From: Geodermatophilus obscurus DSM 43160
GTDB taxonomy: Bacteria > Actinomycetota > Actinomycetes > Mycobacteriales > Geodermatophilaceae
Length of the DNA: 64,000 nucleotides
Direction: 5' to 3'
NCBI RefSeq assembly: GCF_000025345.1
Contig: NC_013757.1
Coordinates: 4,712,001 to 4,776,000, forward strand
Shown here in pieces: positions 20,534 through 36,464 of the stretch. The stretch's first letter is position 1. The number at the start of each line of letters is the position of its first letter. The translations under genes and the position numbers were made by a program. The notes beneath the pieces are model-generated. The model made no database searches. It worked only from the letters and a program-made list of their open reading frames with translations, and had not been told where the DNA came from.

Positions 20534-21574
20534 GTGCGCATCGGCATCCAGGCCAGCTACAGCGGGGGGTTCCACCAGACCGCCGCGGAGATCCGTGAGC
20601 TGGAGTCCGCGGGCCTCGACCTCGCGACGGTCGCGGAGGTCTACACCTTCGACGCCGTCAGCCAGCTGGGCTACCTGGCCGCGGTGACCGACCGGGTCGA
20701 GCTGATGAGCGGGATCTTCCCGATCTACAGCCGTACCCCTGCATTGACGGCCATGACCGCCGCCGGCCTGGACTTCGTCTCCGACGGCCGCTTCACCCTC
20801 GGGCTCGGCGCCTCCGGCCCCCAGGTCATCGAGGGCTGGCACGGCGTCCCCTACGACGCGCCGCTGCAGCGCACCCGCGAGGTCGTGGAGATCTGCCGGC
20901 AGGTGTGGCGTCGCGAGCGGCTGGTCCACGAGGGCCCGAAGTACACGGTTCCGCTGCCGGCGGAGCAGGGCACCGGCCTAGGCAAGCCGCTCAAGCTGAT
21001 CAACACCCCGGTGCGCGACCGGATCCCGGTCATGCTCGCCGCCCTCGGCCCCAAGAACGTCGAGCTGGCCGCCGAGATCGCCGAGGCGTGGGAGCCGATC
21101 TTCTTCATGCCGGAGCGGGCGGGCTCCGTGTGGGGGGACTCGCTGGCCGCCGGGAAGGCCAGGCGGGACCCGGCCCTGGGTGACCTGCAGATCGTGGTCG
21201 GCGTCCCGGTCGCCATCGGGGACGACGTGGAGCCCATGCTGGACCTGGTGCGGCCTCAGCTGGCGCTCTACATCGGCGGCATGGGTGCGCGCGGCCGGAA
21301 CTTCTACAACGACCTGGCCCGGCGGTACGGCTACGAGGACGAGGCCCGCACCATCCAGGACCTGTACCTCGACGGCAAGAAGGACGAGGCGGCCGCCGTC
21401 GTCCCCGAGGAGCTCGTGCGGGCGGTGTCCCTGGTCGGCCCCGAGTCGCACGTCGCCGAGCGCGTGGCCGCCTTCCGGGAGGCCGGCGTGACGACGCTGG
21501 TGCTGCAGCCTCTCGACGACAGCCCCGAGAGCCGGCTGCGGACGGTCGAGACCATGAAGCGCCTGGCGGGCTGA
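20534..21574 (+). CDS. LLM-class (F420-type) oxidoreductase
   Basis: The 346-residue protein has a luciferase-like TIM barrel. It starts VRIGIQASYSGGFHQTAAEI at a GTG preceded by GAGGAG, with LGLGASGPQVIEGWHG in the family's phosphate/cofactor region. Pieces such as PVMLAALGPKNVELAAEIAE and the C-terminal EAGVTTLVLQPL are typical of F420-dependent members of actinobacteria. Substrate cannot be told from sequence. A spacer of 23 bp separates it from the frameshifted membrane gene behind it. Confidence 0.8.
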   Translation: MRIGIQASYSGGFHQTAAEIRELESAGLDLATVAEVYTFDAVSQLGYLAAVTDRVELMSGIFPIYSRTPALTAMTAAGLDFVSDGRFTLGLGASGPQVIEGWHGVPYDAPLQRTREVVEICRQVWRRERLVHEGPKYTVPLPAEQGTGLGKPLKLINTPVRDRIPVMLAALGPKNVELAAEIAEAWEPIFFMPERAGSVWGDSLAAGKARRDPALGDLQIVVGVPVAIGDDVEPMLDLVRPQLALYIGGMGARGRNFYNDLARRYGYEDEARTIQDLYLDGKKDEAAAVVPEELVRAVSLVGPESHVAERVAAFREAGVTTLVLQPLDDSPESRLRTVETMKRLAG

Positions 21575-21597
21575 GCTCCCTGCCGGAGACTCCGACG

Positions 21598-22100
21598 GTG
21601 CGCGCAGTCCTCGGTTCCCGGAGGTGGGGTCACGCGGCGGCGGCATGGGCGGGCCTGTTCGCCGCACTCCACCTGTTCTGGGCAGCGGGTGGGGCACTGG
21701 GCCTCGCCGAGTCGGCCGGCCGGGAGCTTGCCGTTGACCGCCCCCTCTGGTTCGTGGCGACCGGGCTGTACGGCGTCGCCCTGGCGCTCGTCACGGCCGC
21801 CGGCCTCGACGTGCTCCTGGCCCGGAGTCCGCTGACCGGGCGGGCCGGCTGGTCGCTGCCACCGCTCGGCGCCGCGTCGTCGTCCTCCTGCTGGTGCTGG
21901 CGGTCGGCGTCCAGGCACTCCTGCTGACCGACGCCGGCTACGGCGGCGGCGCCGTCAGCCCGGCGCAGCGGTGGTGGACCCTCCTGCTCTGGAACCCCTG
22001 GTTCCTGCTCGGGGGTCTGCTCTCCGGTCTGGCCGCCGGCGCTGCCCACCGTTCGCTGCTCGCGGCCGGTCGACGCGACTGCGCGGAAGTGGGCCCCTGA
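21598..22100 (+). pseudogene. Frameshifted small membrane protein (DUF3995-like)
   Basis: Two consecutive frames make one four-helix membrane protein. The first (from GTG 21598) has GLFAALHLFWAAGGALGLAE and RPLWFVATGLYGVALALVTAAG. The second (in frame before 21894, ending at 22100) has RRVVVLLLVLAVGVQALLL and TLLLWNPWFLLGGLLSGLAAG. The H..W..GG and NPWFLLGG pattern recalls DUF3995 proteins. One base appears missing around 21820-21875. This could be a real mutation or a sequence error. Confidence 0.65.
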
Positions 22101-22162
22101 CCGGCCGTCCCGACCCATACTTCCCCGCAGTCGGGGTGATACCCGGCCCGGGGACGACAGCG

Positions 22163-22200
22163 CAGAGGGCCCCGCAGGCGTTCGCCTGCGGGGCCCTCTG
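22163..22200. terminator. Bidirectional terminator between the membrane gene and rpoC
   Basis: An 18-bp perfect inverted repeat (CAGAGGGCCCCGCAGGCG and its complement) with only TT between arms lies between convergent genes. It is 62 bp past the plus-strand stop and 20 bp past the rpoC stop. It would serve both directions. Confidence 0.8.
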
Positions 22201-22219
22201 CATCACTGCCTACCGGGGA

Positions 22220-26125
<3,906 letters not shown>

Positions 26126-26224
26126 TGAGTGGACCCCTTTCCCGGGGCTCGGTTACTGCACTTCTCGCTGATGGTCGTTGGGGGCGCCGGCCGGCCCCGC
26201 TGCTGGGGGCCGGCCGGCGGCCGA

Positions 26225-29734
<3,510 letters not shown>

Positions 29735-29927
29735 GATGCGTCCTTCCAAGGACCTCACGACGTGCGGGCGGTGGGTGCTGGTTCGTCCTGGGTCGTCGTC
29801 GGTAATGGCGGGGCTGTCCGCGTTCGTCCTGCCCGGACGGTCGGCGGGCGTCCGGAGAGAGGTCCCCCCGGGCACCCCAGGCGACCCGTCTCGGCGGGCA
29901 AGCAGTCAGGGGGCAGCGCAACAGAGA

Positions 29928-29956
29928 ACCTTACCCCTGCTACAGCGGGCTGTCCA
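29928..29956 (-). promoter_or_regulatory. Promoter of rpoBC
   Basis: On the minus strand TGGACA (29956-29951) and TAAGGT (29933-29928) are 17 bp apart, a near-consensus housekeeping promoter. It implies a ~185-nt leader before the TTG start of rpoB and transcription of rpoBC independent of rplJL. Confidence 0.7.
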
Positions 29957-30261
29957 CGTCGGGGGTCCGCACGCGAGGGGGACCACACCCGGGAAGGGCA
30001 GCCGGCCGGCGGGGCCGGGTCGGGCCGTCGAGGACGGCCCGCCCATGATGCCAGTCCGGAGGCGGTCGTGGGGCCACCACGCCGTGCGCGTCGGGTCTTC
30101 GAGACGGGCCGCAGCGGACCGATCAGCTGGTCGTGAGCAGCCTGGGTCCGCTGGACTCCCAGGTCCCGGCGACGTCCGGGCAGCACGACCGCACCGCGTG
30201 CGTGCCGGACCGCGGGGACCGTGTGCTCCCGGGTCCACCCGGACGGGGGACGCGCGGACGA

Positions 30262-30299
30262 CGCAGGGGCCGTCCTCCGGGTGGAGGACGGCCCCTGCG
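30262..30299 (-). terminator. Strong hairpin downstream of rplL
   Basis: A perfect 17-bp stem (CGCAGGGGCCGTCCTCC at 30262-30278 with 30283-30299) closes a GGGT loop. It lies about 95 nt after the rplL stop and is the likely main terminator of the rplJL transcript. Confidence 0.75.
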
Positions 30300-30342
30300 G
30301 GTCGTGCGAGGTGGTGCACCGCCCGGCGAGCGCCGGGTGGCG

Positions 30343-30408
30343 GGTCACCTGACGGTGACGTACCCGGCGGTCGAGACCGCCGGGTAGGGGGTCACTTGAC
30401 GGTGACGG
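30343..30408 (-). repeat. Duplicated rplL tail flanking a hairpin
   Basis: The 17-mer GTCACCGTCARGTGACC occurs at the rplL stop codon (around 30390-30406) and again at about 30343-30359. Between them lies a hairpin: TACCCGGCGGT (30361-30371) pairs with 30376-30386. The arrangement looks like a small duplication bracketing a palindrome. Confidence 0.5.
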
Positions 30409-30787
30409 TGGCGCCGGCGCCCTCGAGAGCGGCCTTGGCCTTCTCGGCGGCGTCCTTGTCGACCTTCTCCAGGACCGGCTTCGGCGCGCCGTCGACCAGG
30501 TCCTTGGCCTCCTTGAGGCCGAGCGAGGTCAGGCCGCGCACCTCCTTGATGACCTGGATCTTCTTGTCACCGGCAGCCTCGAGGATGACGTCGAACTCGT
30601 CCTGCTCCTCGGCGGCGGGGGCGCCACCGTCGCCGGCACCACCGGCGGCCGGAGCGGCCGCGACGGCGACCGGCGCAGCAGCGGTGACCTCGAAGGTCTC
30701 CTCGAACTGCTTCACGAAGTCGGACAGCTCGAGCAGCGTCATCTCCTTGAACGCGTCGAGCAGCTCCGTGGTGGACAGCTTGGCCAT
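30392..30787 (-). CDS. rplL: 50S ribosomal protein L7/L12
   Basis: The 131-residue bL12 forms the mobile stalk that recruits GTPase factors. The N-terminal dimer domain [20 protein letters not shown] is joined by an Ala-rich hinge to the C-terminal domain [36 protein letters not shown]-type (here [17 protein letters not shown]) and VTVK end. It follows rplJ by 16 nt. Hairpins follow it. Confidence 0.97.
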   Translation of the reverse strand: MAKLSTTELLDAFKEMTLLELSDFVKQFEETFEVTAAAPVAVAAAPAAGGAGDGGAPAAEEQDEFDVILEAAGDKKIQVIKEVRGLTSLGLKEAKDLVDGAPKPVLEKVDKDAAEKAKAALEGAGATVTVK

Positions 30788-30803
30788 GATGTCTCCTTCT
30801 GGG

Positions 30804-31406
30804 TCAGTCGGTGCTGGCCGCGGCGTCCGCGGCGGCAGCGGTGTCGGTGGTGTCAGCAGCAGCGGTGTCGGCGGCGGCGGAGTCGGCACCCTCGGCGGGC
30901 TTCTTCTCCTGCAGCGCGGCGGCCAGGCGGGCGACCTGCGACAGCGGGGCCTGGAACAGACCCGCGGCCTTGCTGAGGTTGCCCATCATCGCGCCGGCCA
31001 GCTTGGCCAGCAGGACCTCGCGCGGCTCGACGTCGGCGAGGGCGGTGACCTCGGTGGCGCCGACCGTGCGGCCCTCGACCACGCCACCCTTGACGACGAG
31101 CAGCGGGTTGGCGCGCGCGAAGTCACGGATGGCCTTGGCCGCGTTGACCGGGTCGCCCTCGATGAAGGCGATCGCGGTCGGGCCGTTGAGCAGCGGCGCC
31201 AGGTCGGCGTGGCCGACCTGCTCCGCGGCCCGCTTCGTCAGGGTGTTCTTGACGACGGCGTAGCTGCTGCCCTCACCGAGGGAACGGCGCAGCTGGGTCA
31301 GCTGGGCCACGGTCAGCCCGCGGTACTCGGTGAGCACCGCCGCGCTGGACGACTGGAACCGCTCGGTGATCTCGTCGATCACCGCGGCCTTCGCCTGCGT
31401 GGGCAT
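30804..31406 (-). CDS. rplJ: 50S ribosomal protein L10
   Basis: The 200-residue uL10 anchors L7/L12 dimers to the ribosome. It starts [20 protein letters not shown] at the ATG at 31406 and contains [30 protein letters not shown] and the [19 protein letters not shown] stretch. An Ala/Asp-rich tail of about 35 residues follows the L12-binding helix. The 5' region of ~390 nt is the expected place for L10 autoregulation. Confidence 0.96.
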   Translation of the reverse strand: MPTQAKAAVIDEITERFQSSSAAVLTEYRGLTVAQLTQLRRSLGEGSSYAVVKNTLTKRAAEQVGHADLAPLLNGPTAIAFIEGDPVNAAKAIRDFARANPLLVVKGGVVEGRTVGATEVTALADVEPREVLLAKLAGAMMGNLSKAAGLFQAPLSQVARLAAALQEKKPAEGADSAAADTAAADTTDTAAAADAAASTD

Positions 31407-31798
31407 GGGCCTCCTCTCGTCGATCGGGCGGACCGCCGGCCGGTGCACGACGGCGGGCGATCAACAGGCCCCGGAGACGAGGAACGCCCCGGCGCAGGCG
31501 CACGGGGCGAGGACGCGGGCGCGCAGCGCCACGTCGATCGAACCGTCCTCCTGCGCGGGCCGCCCGGAGTCCGGGACCTTCGATCGCACGCGGACGTGCG
31601 ACGACCAGCGGTCGTGGGGGGAACGCCGACGAGCATACGCCATGGGCCGAGGTCGCCGGCTGTCGCCGTCCTCACCCGGACGCGGGCCAGGTGCACGCCC
31701 GGGGTGCGGGAACGACGGGGCCCCCGTGACGTGCGGGTGCGGCCTCGTCCCGGGTCCCACCCTGAGCCTGCGAAGGGTGGGGAGGACGAGGTCCTCGT
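31407..31798. other. rplA-rplJ intergenic region with possible L10 leader
   Basis: These 392 bp hold, from the rplA side, a palindromic repeat copy (31741-31798) and a TATGCT -10-like hexamer (31637-31632, minus) without a clear -35. A CGCCCC/GGGGCG hairpin (31485-31509) lies about 80 nt before rplJ. L10(L12)4 binds such leaders in many bacteria. I cannot match the known consensus by eye, so the leader call is tentative. Confidence 0.35.
31741..31798. repeat. Dispersed intergenic palindrome, copy 6 (after rplA)
   Basis: On the minus strand it reads GAGGACCTCGTCCTCCCCACC, core TTCGCAGGCTCAG, then GGTGGGACCCGGGACGAGGCC. It abuts the rplA stop codon and is most like copy 1 after map. Confidence 0.7.
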
Positions 31799-32518
31799 TC
31801 AGGCGGTGGGCTCGTCCACCGTCAGGTTGCGGGTGCGGTTCGGGTCGACCGGGATGCCCGGGCCCATGGTGGTGGAGATGGTGACCTTCTTCAGGTACCG
31901 GCCCTTGGCCGCGGCCGGCTTGGCCCGCAGCACCTCGTCCAGCGCCGCGGCGTAGTTCTCGACGAGCTTGGTCTCGTCGAAGGAGGCCTTGCCGATCACC
32001 AGGTGCAGGTTCGCCTGCTTGTCGACGCGGAAGTTGATCTTTCCGCCCTTGATGTCGTTGACCGCCTTGGTGACGTCGGGGGTCACCGTGCCGGTCTTCG
32101 GGTTCGGCATCAGGCCGCGCGGGCCGAGGATGCGGGCGATCCGGCCGACCTTCGCCATCTGGTCGGGGGTGGCGATCGCGGCGTCGAAGTCCAGGAAGCC
32201 GCCCTGGATGCGCTCGATCAGGTCCTCCGAACCCACGACGTCGGCGCCGGCGGCCTCGGCCTCGGCGGCCTTGTCACCGGTCGCGAATACGATGACGCGG
32301 GCGGTCTTGCCGGTGCCGTGCGGCAGGTTGACCGTGCCGCGGACCATCTGGTCGGCCTTGCGCGGGTCGACGCCCAGGCGCATGGCCACCTCGACGGTGG
32401 CGTCGTACGCCGTCGGCGAGGTCTCCTTCGCCAGACCGGCCGCCTGCAGCGGGGTGTAGAGGTTGTCGCGGTCGACCTTCGCGGCGACCTCGCGGTACTT
32501 CTTGCCGTGCTTCGCCAT
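31799..32518 (-). CDS. rplA: 50S ribosomal protein L1
   Basis: The 239-residue uL1 forms the L1 stalk that moves deacylated tRNA. It begins [20 protein letters not shown]. The signature [17 protein letters not shown] and [20 protein letters not shown]-type region ([17 protein letters not shown]) are present. It follows rplK with a 149-bp gap that contains a repeat copy, so the classic rplKA pair is interrupted. Confidence 0.97.
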   Translation of the reverse strand: MAKHGKKYREVAAKVDRDNLYTPLQAAGLAKETSPTAYDATVEVAMRLGVDPRKADQMVRGTVNLPHGTGKTARVIVFATGDKAAEAEAAGADVVGSEDLIERIQGGFLDFDAAIATPDQMAKVGRIARILGPRGLMPNPKTGTVTPDVTKAVNDIKGGKINFRVDKQANLHLVIGKASFDETKLVENYAAALDEVLRAKPAAAKGRYLKKVTISTTMGPGIPVDPNRTRNLTVDEPTA

Positions 32519-32600
32519 GGTGGTGTCCTCTCCCCCGGCGCCTCGGCCGGGAGTCGTGTGGTGCGCGGGCCTGGCGTGGCCCTCCCACAGGTGCGGTGAT

Positions 32601-32667
32601 GGAACGGCCTCGGTGCAGGGCCCCGGCCCGAGCGGAGCGAGGGCTGGGGGGCAGCGGGGTCCTTCTA
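32601..32667. repeat. Dispersed intergenic palindrome, copy 7 (rplK-rplA gap)
   Basis: On the minus strand it begins AGAAGGACCCCGCTGCCCCCC, has the core CCCTCGCTCCGCTCGGG and ends GGGGCCCTGCACCGAGGCCG. It touches the rplK stop. Its core variant (CTCGCTCCGCTCGG) is shared with the next copy. Confidence 0.72.
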
Positions 32668-33096
32668 TTACTGGACGGTGATGCCCATCGACCGGGCGGT
32701 GCCGGCGATGATCTTCTCCGCCTCGTCGAGGGAGTTGGCGTTCAGGTCTGCCATCTTGGTCTGGGCGATCTCGCGGACCTGGTCACGGGTCACGGTGGCG
32801 ACCTTGGTCTTGTGCGGCTCGCCGGAGCCCTTCTCCACACCGGCCGCCTTGAGCAGCATGCGCGCCGCCGGCGGGGTCTTGGTGACGAAGGTGAACGAGC
32901 GGTCCTCGTAGACCGAGATCTCGACCGGGATCACGTTGCCGCGCTGCGACTCCGTGGCGGCGTTGTACGCCTTGCAGAACTCCATGATGTTGACGCCGTG
33001 CTGGCCCAGCGCCGGACCGACGGGCGGGGCGGGCGTGGCCGCACCGGCGTTGATCTGGAGCTTGATGACCGCGGTCAACCGCTTCCTGGGGGGCAT
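32668..33096 (-). CDS. rplK: 50S ribosomal protein L11
   Basis: The 142-residue uL11 forms the base of the GTPase centre with 23S rRNA. It begins [20 protein letters not shown] and contains the conserved [20 protein letters not shown] with the thiostrepton-site prolines. The C-terminal domain has [20 protein letters not shown]. It follows nusG after 86 nt that contain a repeat copy. Confidence 0.97.
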   Translation of the reverse strand: MPPRKRLTAVIKLQINAGAATPAPPVGPALGQHGVNIMEFCKAYNAATESQRGNVIPVEISVYEDRSFTFVTKTPPAARMLLKAAGVEKGSGEPHKTKVATVTRDQVREIAQTKMADLNANSLDEAEKIIAGTARSMGITVQ

Positions 33097-33118
33097 GACT
33101 TCCTTCTCGGTGACGGGG

Positions 33119-33183
33119 TGGAACGGCCTCGGTGCAGGGTCCCGGGCCGAGCGGAGCGAGGGCCGGGGGCGCCGAGGCCCTCC
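33119..33183. repeat. Dispersed intergenic palindrome, copy 8 (nusG-rplK gap)
   Basis: On the minus strand it begins at the nusG stop with GGAGGGCCTCGGCGCCCCCGG, has the core CCCTCGCTCCGCTCGGCC and ends GACCCTGCACCGAGGCCGTTCC. It is the third copy within 1.5 kb of this operon. Confidence 0.72.
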
Positions 33184-34076
33184 TAGATCTTCTGGACCTG
33201 GTTGAACGACAGCTCGACCGGCGTCTCCCGGCCGAAGATGGACACGAGCACCTGCAGCTTCTGCTGCTCGGCGTTGATCTCGTTGATCGTGGCCGGGAGC
33301 GTCGCGAACGGACCGTCCATGACGGTGACCGACTCGCCGACCTCGAAGTCGACGACGGTGGTCGGTGCGGCGGCGGTGGTGGTGCTCGTGGTCTCCGTCG
33401 TCCGGGCGGCCTGCGGGGTGGCCGCGGGGGCGAGCAGGCTGACGACCTCGTCGATGCTCAGCGGCGAGGGACGGGAGGTCGCCCCGACGAACCCCGTGAC
33501 GCCGGGGGTGTTGCGCACCGCGCCCCAGGACTCGTCGTTGAGGTCCATGCGGACGAGCAGGTAGCCGGGCAGCTTCTTCCGGTTGACCTGCGTGCGCTTG
33601 CCGTTCTTGATCTCGGTGACCTCCTCGGTGGGCACCTCGATCTGGAAGATGTAGTCCTCCATGTCCAACGACTGGATGCGCGACTCGAGGTTGGTCTTCA
33701 CCTTGTTCTCGTAGCCGGCGTACGAGTGGATGACGTACCAGTCGCCGAACTGACTGCGCAGGACCTTGCGCATCGCCTCGGCCGGGTCGGCCTCCTCGTC
33801 GTCCTCGGTCTGGTCACCCAGGTCGGAGGACTCCGCCGGAGCGGCCAGCGGGTCGGTCACCAGGCTGGCGGGGTCGCCGCCCTCCACGCCGGGCGCGACG
33901 TCGGCCACACCGGTGAGGGTGTCCTGGTCGGCGGTGTCGACGGAGCCCTCGGCAGCACCGGTCTCGCCGGCGCCGGTCTCGACGTCCGCCGTGCCGCGCA
34001 CGTCGAAGCGCGCGTCGTCGAGGTCGATGGCCTCGACGGCGCTGTCGGTGTCGAAGGGCTCACGGGGGTCGGTCAC
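33183..34076 (-). CDS. nusG: Transcription termination/antitermination protein NusG
   Basis: The 297-residue factor binds RNA polymerase and Rho or S10. The NGN domain begins at [21 protein letters not shown] (about residue 110) and the KOW domain is near the end ([20 protein letters not shown]). The first ~105 residues are acidic and Ala/Asp/Gly-rich, an extension common in actinobacteria. A Thr/Ala linker separates NGN and KOW. The GTG start follows secE after 39 nt. Confidence 0.96.
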   Translation of the reverse strand: MTDPREPFDTDSAVEAIDLDDARFDVRGTADVETGAGETGAAEGSVDTADQDTLTGVADVAPGVEGGDPASLVTDPLAAPAESSDLGDQTEDDEEADPAEAMRKVLRSQFGDWYVIHSYAGYENKVKTNLESRIQSLDMEDYIFQIEVPTEEVTEIKNGKRTQVNRKKLPGYLLVRMDLNDESWGAVRNTPGVTGFVGATSRPSPLSIDEVVSLLAPAATPQAARTTETTSTTTAAAPTTVVDFEVGESVTVMDGPFATLPATINEINAEQQKLQVLVSIFGRETPVELSFNQVQKI

Positions 34077-34115
34077 GGTGTCTCTTCCTTGTCGGTGGTG
34101 CAGGCGCGGGTGGGC

Positions 34116-34667
34116 TCAACCGAAGACGGCGAGCACGCCCTGGGCGAAGAGGAGGTCCAGGCCGGCCACCAGGGCGACGATGAAGGCCACGAAGACGATG
34201 ACGACGGTCGTGTAGGTGATCAGCTCGCGGCGCCCGGGCCAGATGACCTTGCGCAGCTCGGCGACGACCTCGCGCAGGAAGCGCCGGAGGTTGCGCCGCT
34301 GCCGTGCCTCGGCGGCGCGGTCGCGCTCCGCGGCGGCGCGGGACCGGGTGGCACCACCCTCGGCGACCCGCCCGGCGGGCCGGGACGGCGTGCGCTCGCG
34401 GGCGGCCCGACGGGTGCGGGGGGCCGACTCGTCGTCGTCCTCGTCGTCCCCCGCGGTGATCCGGCTCCCCCGGCGGGCACCGGTGGGCCGCGCGGCCACG
34501 ACCTTGTCCTCGTCGGTCTCCGCCTCGGCGGCGACCTCGGCCTCGGCCGCCTGCAGCTCGGCGGCGTCGGCCACGCCCGGGGCCTCGCGGTCGAGCTGCT
34601 CGTCGGTCGGCTCGGCGTCGGAGGCGGCGCGGGGGTCGCCCTCGCGTGCCGGCTTCTCGTCGCTCAC
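34116..34667 (-). CDS. secE: Preprotein translocase subunit SecE with long acidic N-terminus
   Basis: The C-terminal 60 residues are SecE: NLRRFLREVVAELRKVIWPG, then RRELITYTTVVIVFVAFIVA as the membrane helix. The preceding ~125 residues are charged and probably disordered. I chose the GTG at 34667 (MSDEKPAREGD) because GAGG lies five bases upstream. An earlier GTG at 34748 lacks a ribosome site. It follows tRNA-Trp and precedes nusG, the standard order. Confidence 0.93.
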   Translation of the reverse strand: MSDEKPAREGDPRAASDAEPTDEQLDREAPGVADAAELQAAEAEVAAEAETDEDKVVAARPTGARRGSRITAGDDEDDDESAPRTRRAARERTPSRPAGRVAEGGATRSRAAAERDRAAEARQRRNLRRFLREVVAELRKVIWPGRRELITYTTVVIVFVAFIVALVAGLDLLFAQGVLAVFG

Positions 34668-34776
34668 TGCGCCTCGCTCGCCTCGCTGGTGGTGGCCGTT
34701 GTCCTCGGGCCGACGGTCGGTGGTGGTGCTGTCGTACGGGTCGTGCACGTCGCCGTGCAGTCGCCGGCGGCACGAG

Positions 34777-34849
<73 letters not shown>

Positions 34850-34853
34850 TGGA

Positions 34854-34900
34854 GGACCCCGTCCCCCACCCTTCGCGAGCTCAGGGTGGGACCCGGACAG
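34854..34900. repeat. Dispersed intergenic palindrome, copy 9 (upstream of tRNA-Trp)
   Basis: On the plus strand it reads GGACCCCGTCCCCCACCC, core TTCGCGAGCTCAG, then GGTGGGACCCGG. It lies five bases beyond the 5' end of tRNA-Trp. It therefore lies between the tRNA and its likely promoter, unlike the copies that follow stop codons. Confidence 0.65.
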
Positions 34901-34993
34901 AGCCGCCGGGACCGCGTGCCCGCTCCGGACGGCACCGTTCCCGCGAGGGTTCCGGGGCACGCCGGTGGCGGGGTCAGTGGCCCCAGGGCAGCC

Positions 34994-34999
34994 AGTGTA
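34994..34999 (-). promoter_or_regulatory. Possible -10 of the tRNA-Trp-secE-nusG promoter
   Basis: TACACT on the minus strand is a good -10. The best -35 candidate (TTGGCT) is 19 bp away, so the match is only moderate. The start would be about 135 nt before the tRNA. Confidence 0.35.
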
Positions 35000-35119
35000 C
35001 GGGACCGCCGAGGACGCCAGCCAACCTGCCGGGTGACGGCCGCTGACGTGCCGGGTGGGCGGGGCTCCCGGCCGGGTACGGAGGCGACCCCGGGCGTCGC
35101 CCTCCGACATGATGGGGGC

Positions 35120-36367
35120 ATGACCGCCGCCTCCCCCACGGAGTCCGCTGCACCGTCCTCCGGGCCGTCGCCCGCCGACCGGCGCATCTCCCGCCGCGTG
35201 GCCGCCATCGCCGAGTCGGCGACCCTGGCGGTCGACGCCAAGGCCAAGGCGCTCAAGGCAGCGGGCAAGCCGGTCATCGGCTTCGGCGCCGGCGAGCCGG
35301 ACTTCCCGACGCCGGACTACATCGTCGAGGCCGCCGTCGCCGCCTGCTCCCAGCCGGCGATGCACCGCTACACCCCTGCGGGCGGGCTGCCGGCACTCAA
35401 GGAGGCGATCGTCGCCAAGACCGCCCGCGACTCGGGACTGCAGGTCACCCCGGCCAACGTGCTGGTGACCAACGGCGGCAAGCAGGCCGTGTACGAGGCC
35501 TTCGCGACGATGCTCGACCCGGGCGACGAGGTGCTGCTGCCCGCGCCGTACTGGACCACCTACCCCGAGGCGATCGCCCTCGCCGGCGGCGTCCCGATGC
35601 CGGTCGTGGCCGACGAGGAGAGCGGCTACCTGGTGTCGGTCGCCCAGCTCGAGGCCGCCCGGACGCCGCGCACCAAGGTGCTGCTGTTCTGCTCGCCGTC
35701 CAACCCGACCGGCGCGGTCTACCCGCCCGAGCTCGTCGAGGAGATCGGCCGCTGGGCGTACGAGAACGGCCTGTGGGTGCTCACCGACGAGATCTACGAG
35801 CACCTCACCTACGACGGGGCGACCGCGCCCTCGATGCCGGTCGTCGTCCCCGAGCTCGCCGACCGCTGCGTCGTCGTCAACGGGGTGGCCAAGACCTACG
35901 CGATGACCGGCTGGCGGGTGGGCTGGGTCGTCGGGCCGGCCGACGTCGTCAAGGCCGCGACCAACCTGCAGTCGCACGCCACCTCCAACGTGGCCAACGT
36001 GTCGCAGGCCGCCGCCGTCGCCGCGCTCACCGGTGACCTGTCGGCCGCGGCCACGATGCGCGAGGCCTTCGACCGGCGCCGGCGCACGATCGTGTCGATG
36101 CTCCGCGAGATCCCCGGCGTGGCCTGCCCCGAGCCGCGCGGCGCCTTCTACGTGTACCCGTCGGTCAAGGCGCTGCTGGGCCGGCCGGTCGGCGGTCGGA
36201 CGGCCCAGGACAGCGTGCAGCTGGCCGAGATCATCCTCGAGGAGGCCGAGGTCGCCGTCGTCCCGGGTGAGGCCTTCGGCACGCCGGGCTACCTGCGGAT
36301 GTCCTACGCGCTCGGCGACGACGACCTCGTCGAGGGCGTGACCCGGATGCAGCGCCTGCTCGCATAG
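35120..36367 (+). CDS. Pyridoxal phosphate-dependent aspartate aminotransferase family protein
   Basis: The 415-residue class I aminotransferase transfers amino groups between aspartate or a related amino acid and 2-oxo acids. The Schiff-base lysine is in [16 protein letters not shown]. Other fold-type I marks are [13 protein letters not shown] near the N-terminus, [25 protein letters not shown] and the carboxylate-binding Arg in [10 protein letters not shown]. The ATG at 35120 follows GATGGGGGC. Specificity is inferred; aspC-like is the usual annotation beside secE. Confidence 0.9.
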   Translation: MTAASPTESAAPSSGPSPADRRISRRVAAIAESATLAVDAKAKALKAAGKPVIGFGAGEPDFPTPDYIVEAAVAACSQPAMHRYTPAGGLPALKEAIVAKTARDSGLQVTPANVLVTNGGKQAVYEAFATMLDPGDEVLLPAPYWTTYPEAIALAGGVPMPVVADEESGYLVSVAQLEAARTPRTKVLLFCSPSNPTGAVYPPELVEEIGRWAYENGLWVLTDEIYEHLTYDGATAPSMPVVVPELADRCVVVNGVAKTYAMTGWRVGWVVGPADVVKAATNLQSHATSNVANVSQAAAVAALTGDLSAAATMREAFDRRRRTIVSMLREIPGVACPEPRGAFYVYPSVKALLGRPVGGRTAQDSVQLAEIILEEAEVAVVPGEAFGTPGYLRMSYALGDDDLVEGVTRMQRLLA

Positions 36368-36380
36368 CGCCTGCTCGCAT

Positions 36381-36431
36381 GGGGACCGTCCTCGTCCCTC
36401 GCAGGCTCGCGGCCAGCCTCTGGACGGGGCC
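36381..36431. repeat. Divergent copy of the intergenic palindrome (copy 10)
   Basis: Between the convergent aminotransferase and lipoprotein genes the plus strand reads GGGGACCGTCCTCGTCCCTC, core CTCGCAGGCTCGCGG, ending CTGGACGGGGCC. It is more diverged than the others but keeps both ends and the core. Confidence 0.5.
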
Positions 36432-36464
36432 GACCCGCGACGAGGCCGACTCAGCGGGGCCCTC

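Larger units (their letters stand above)
29735..30391. other. rplL-rpoB intergenic region
   Basis: These 657 bp contain tandem hairpins after rplL (30361-30386 and 30262-30299) and the rpoBC promoter (29928-29956) with its long leader. Between 29960 and 30260 I see only GC-rich sequence with no credible frame on either strand. Confidence 0.6.
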
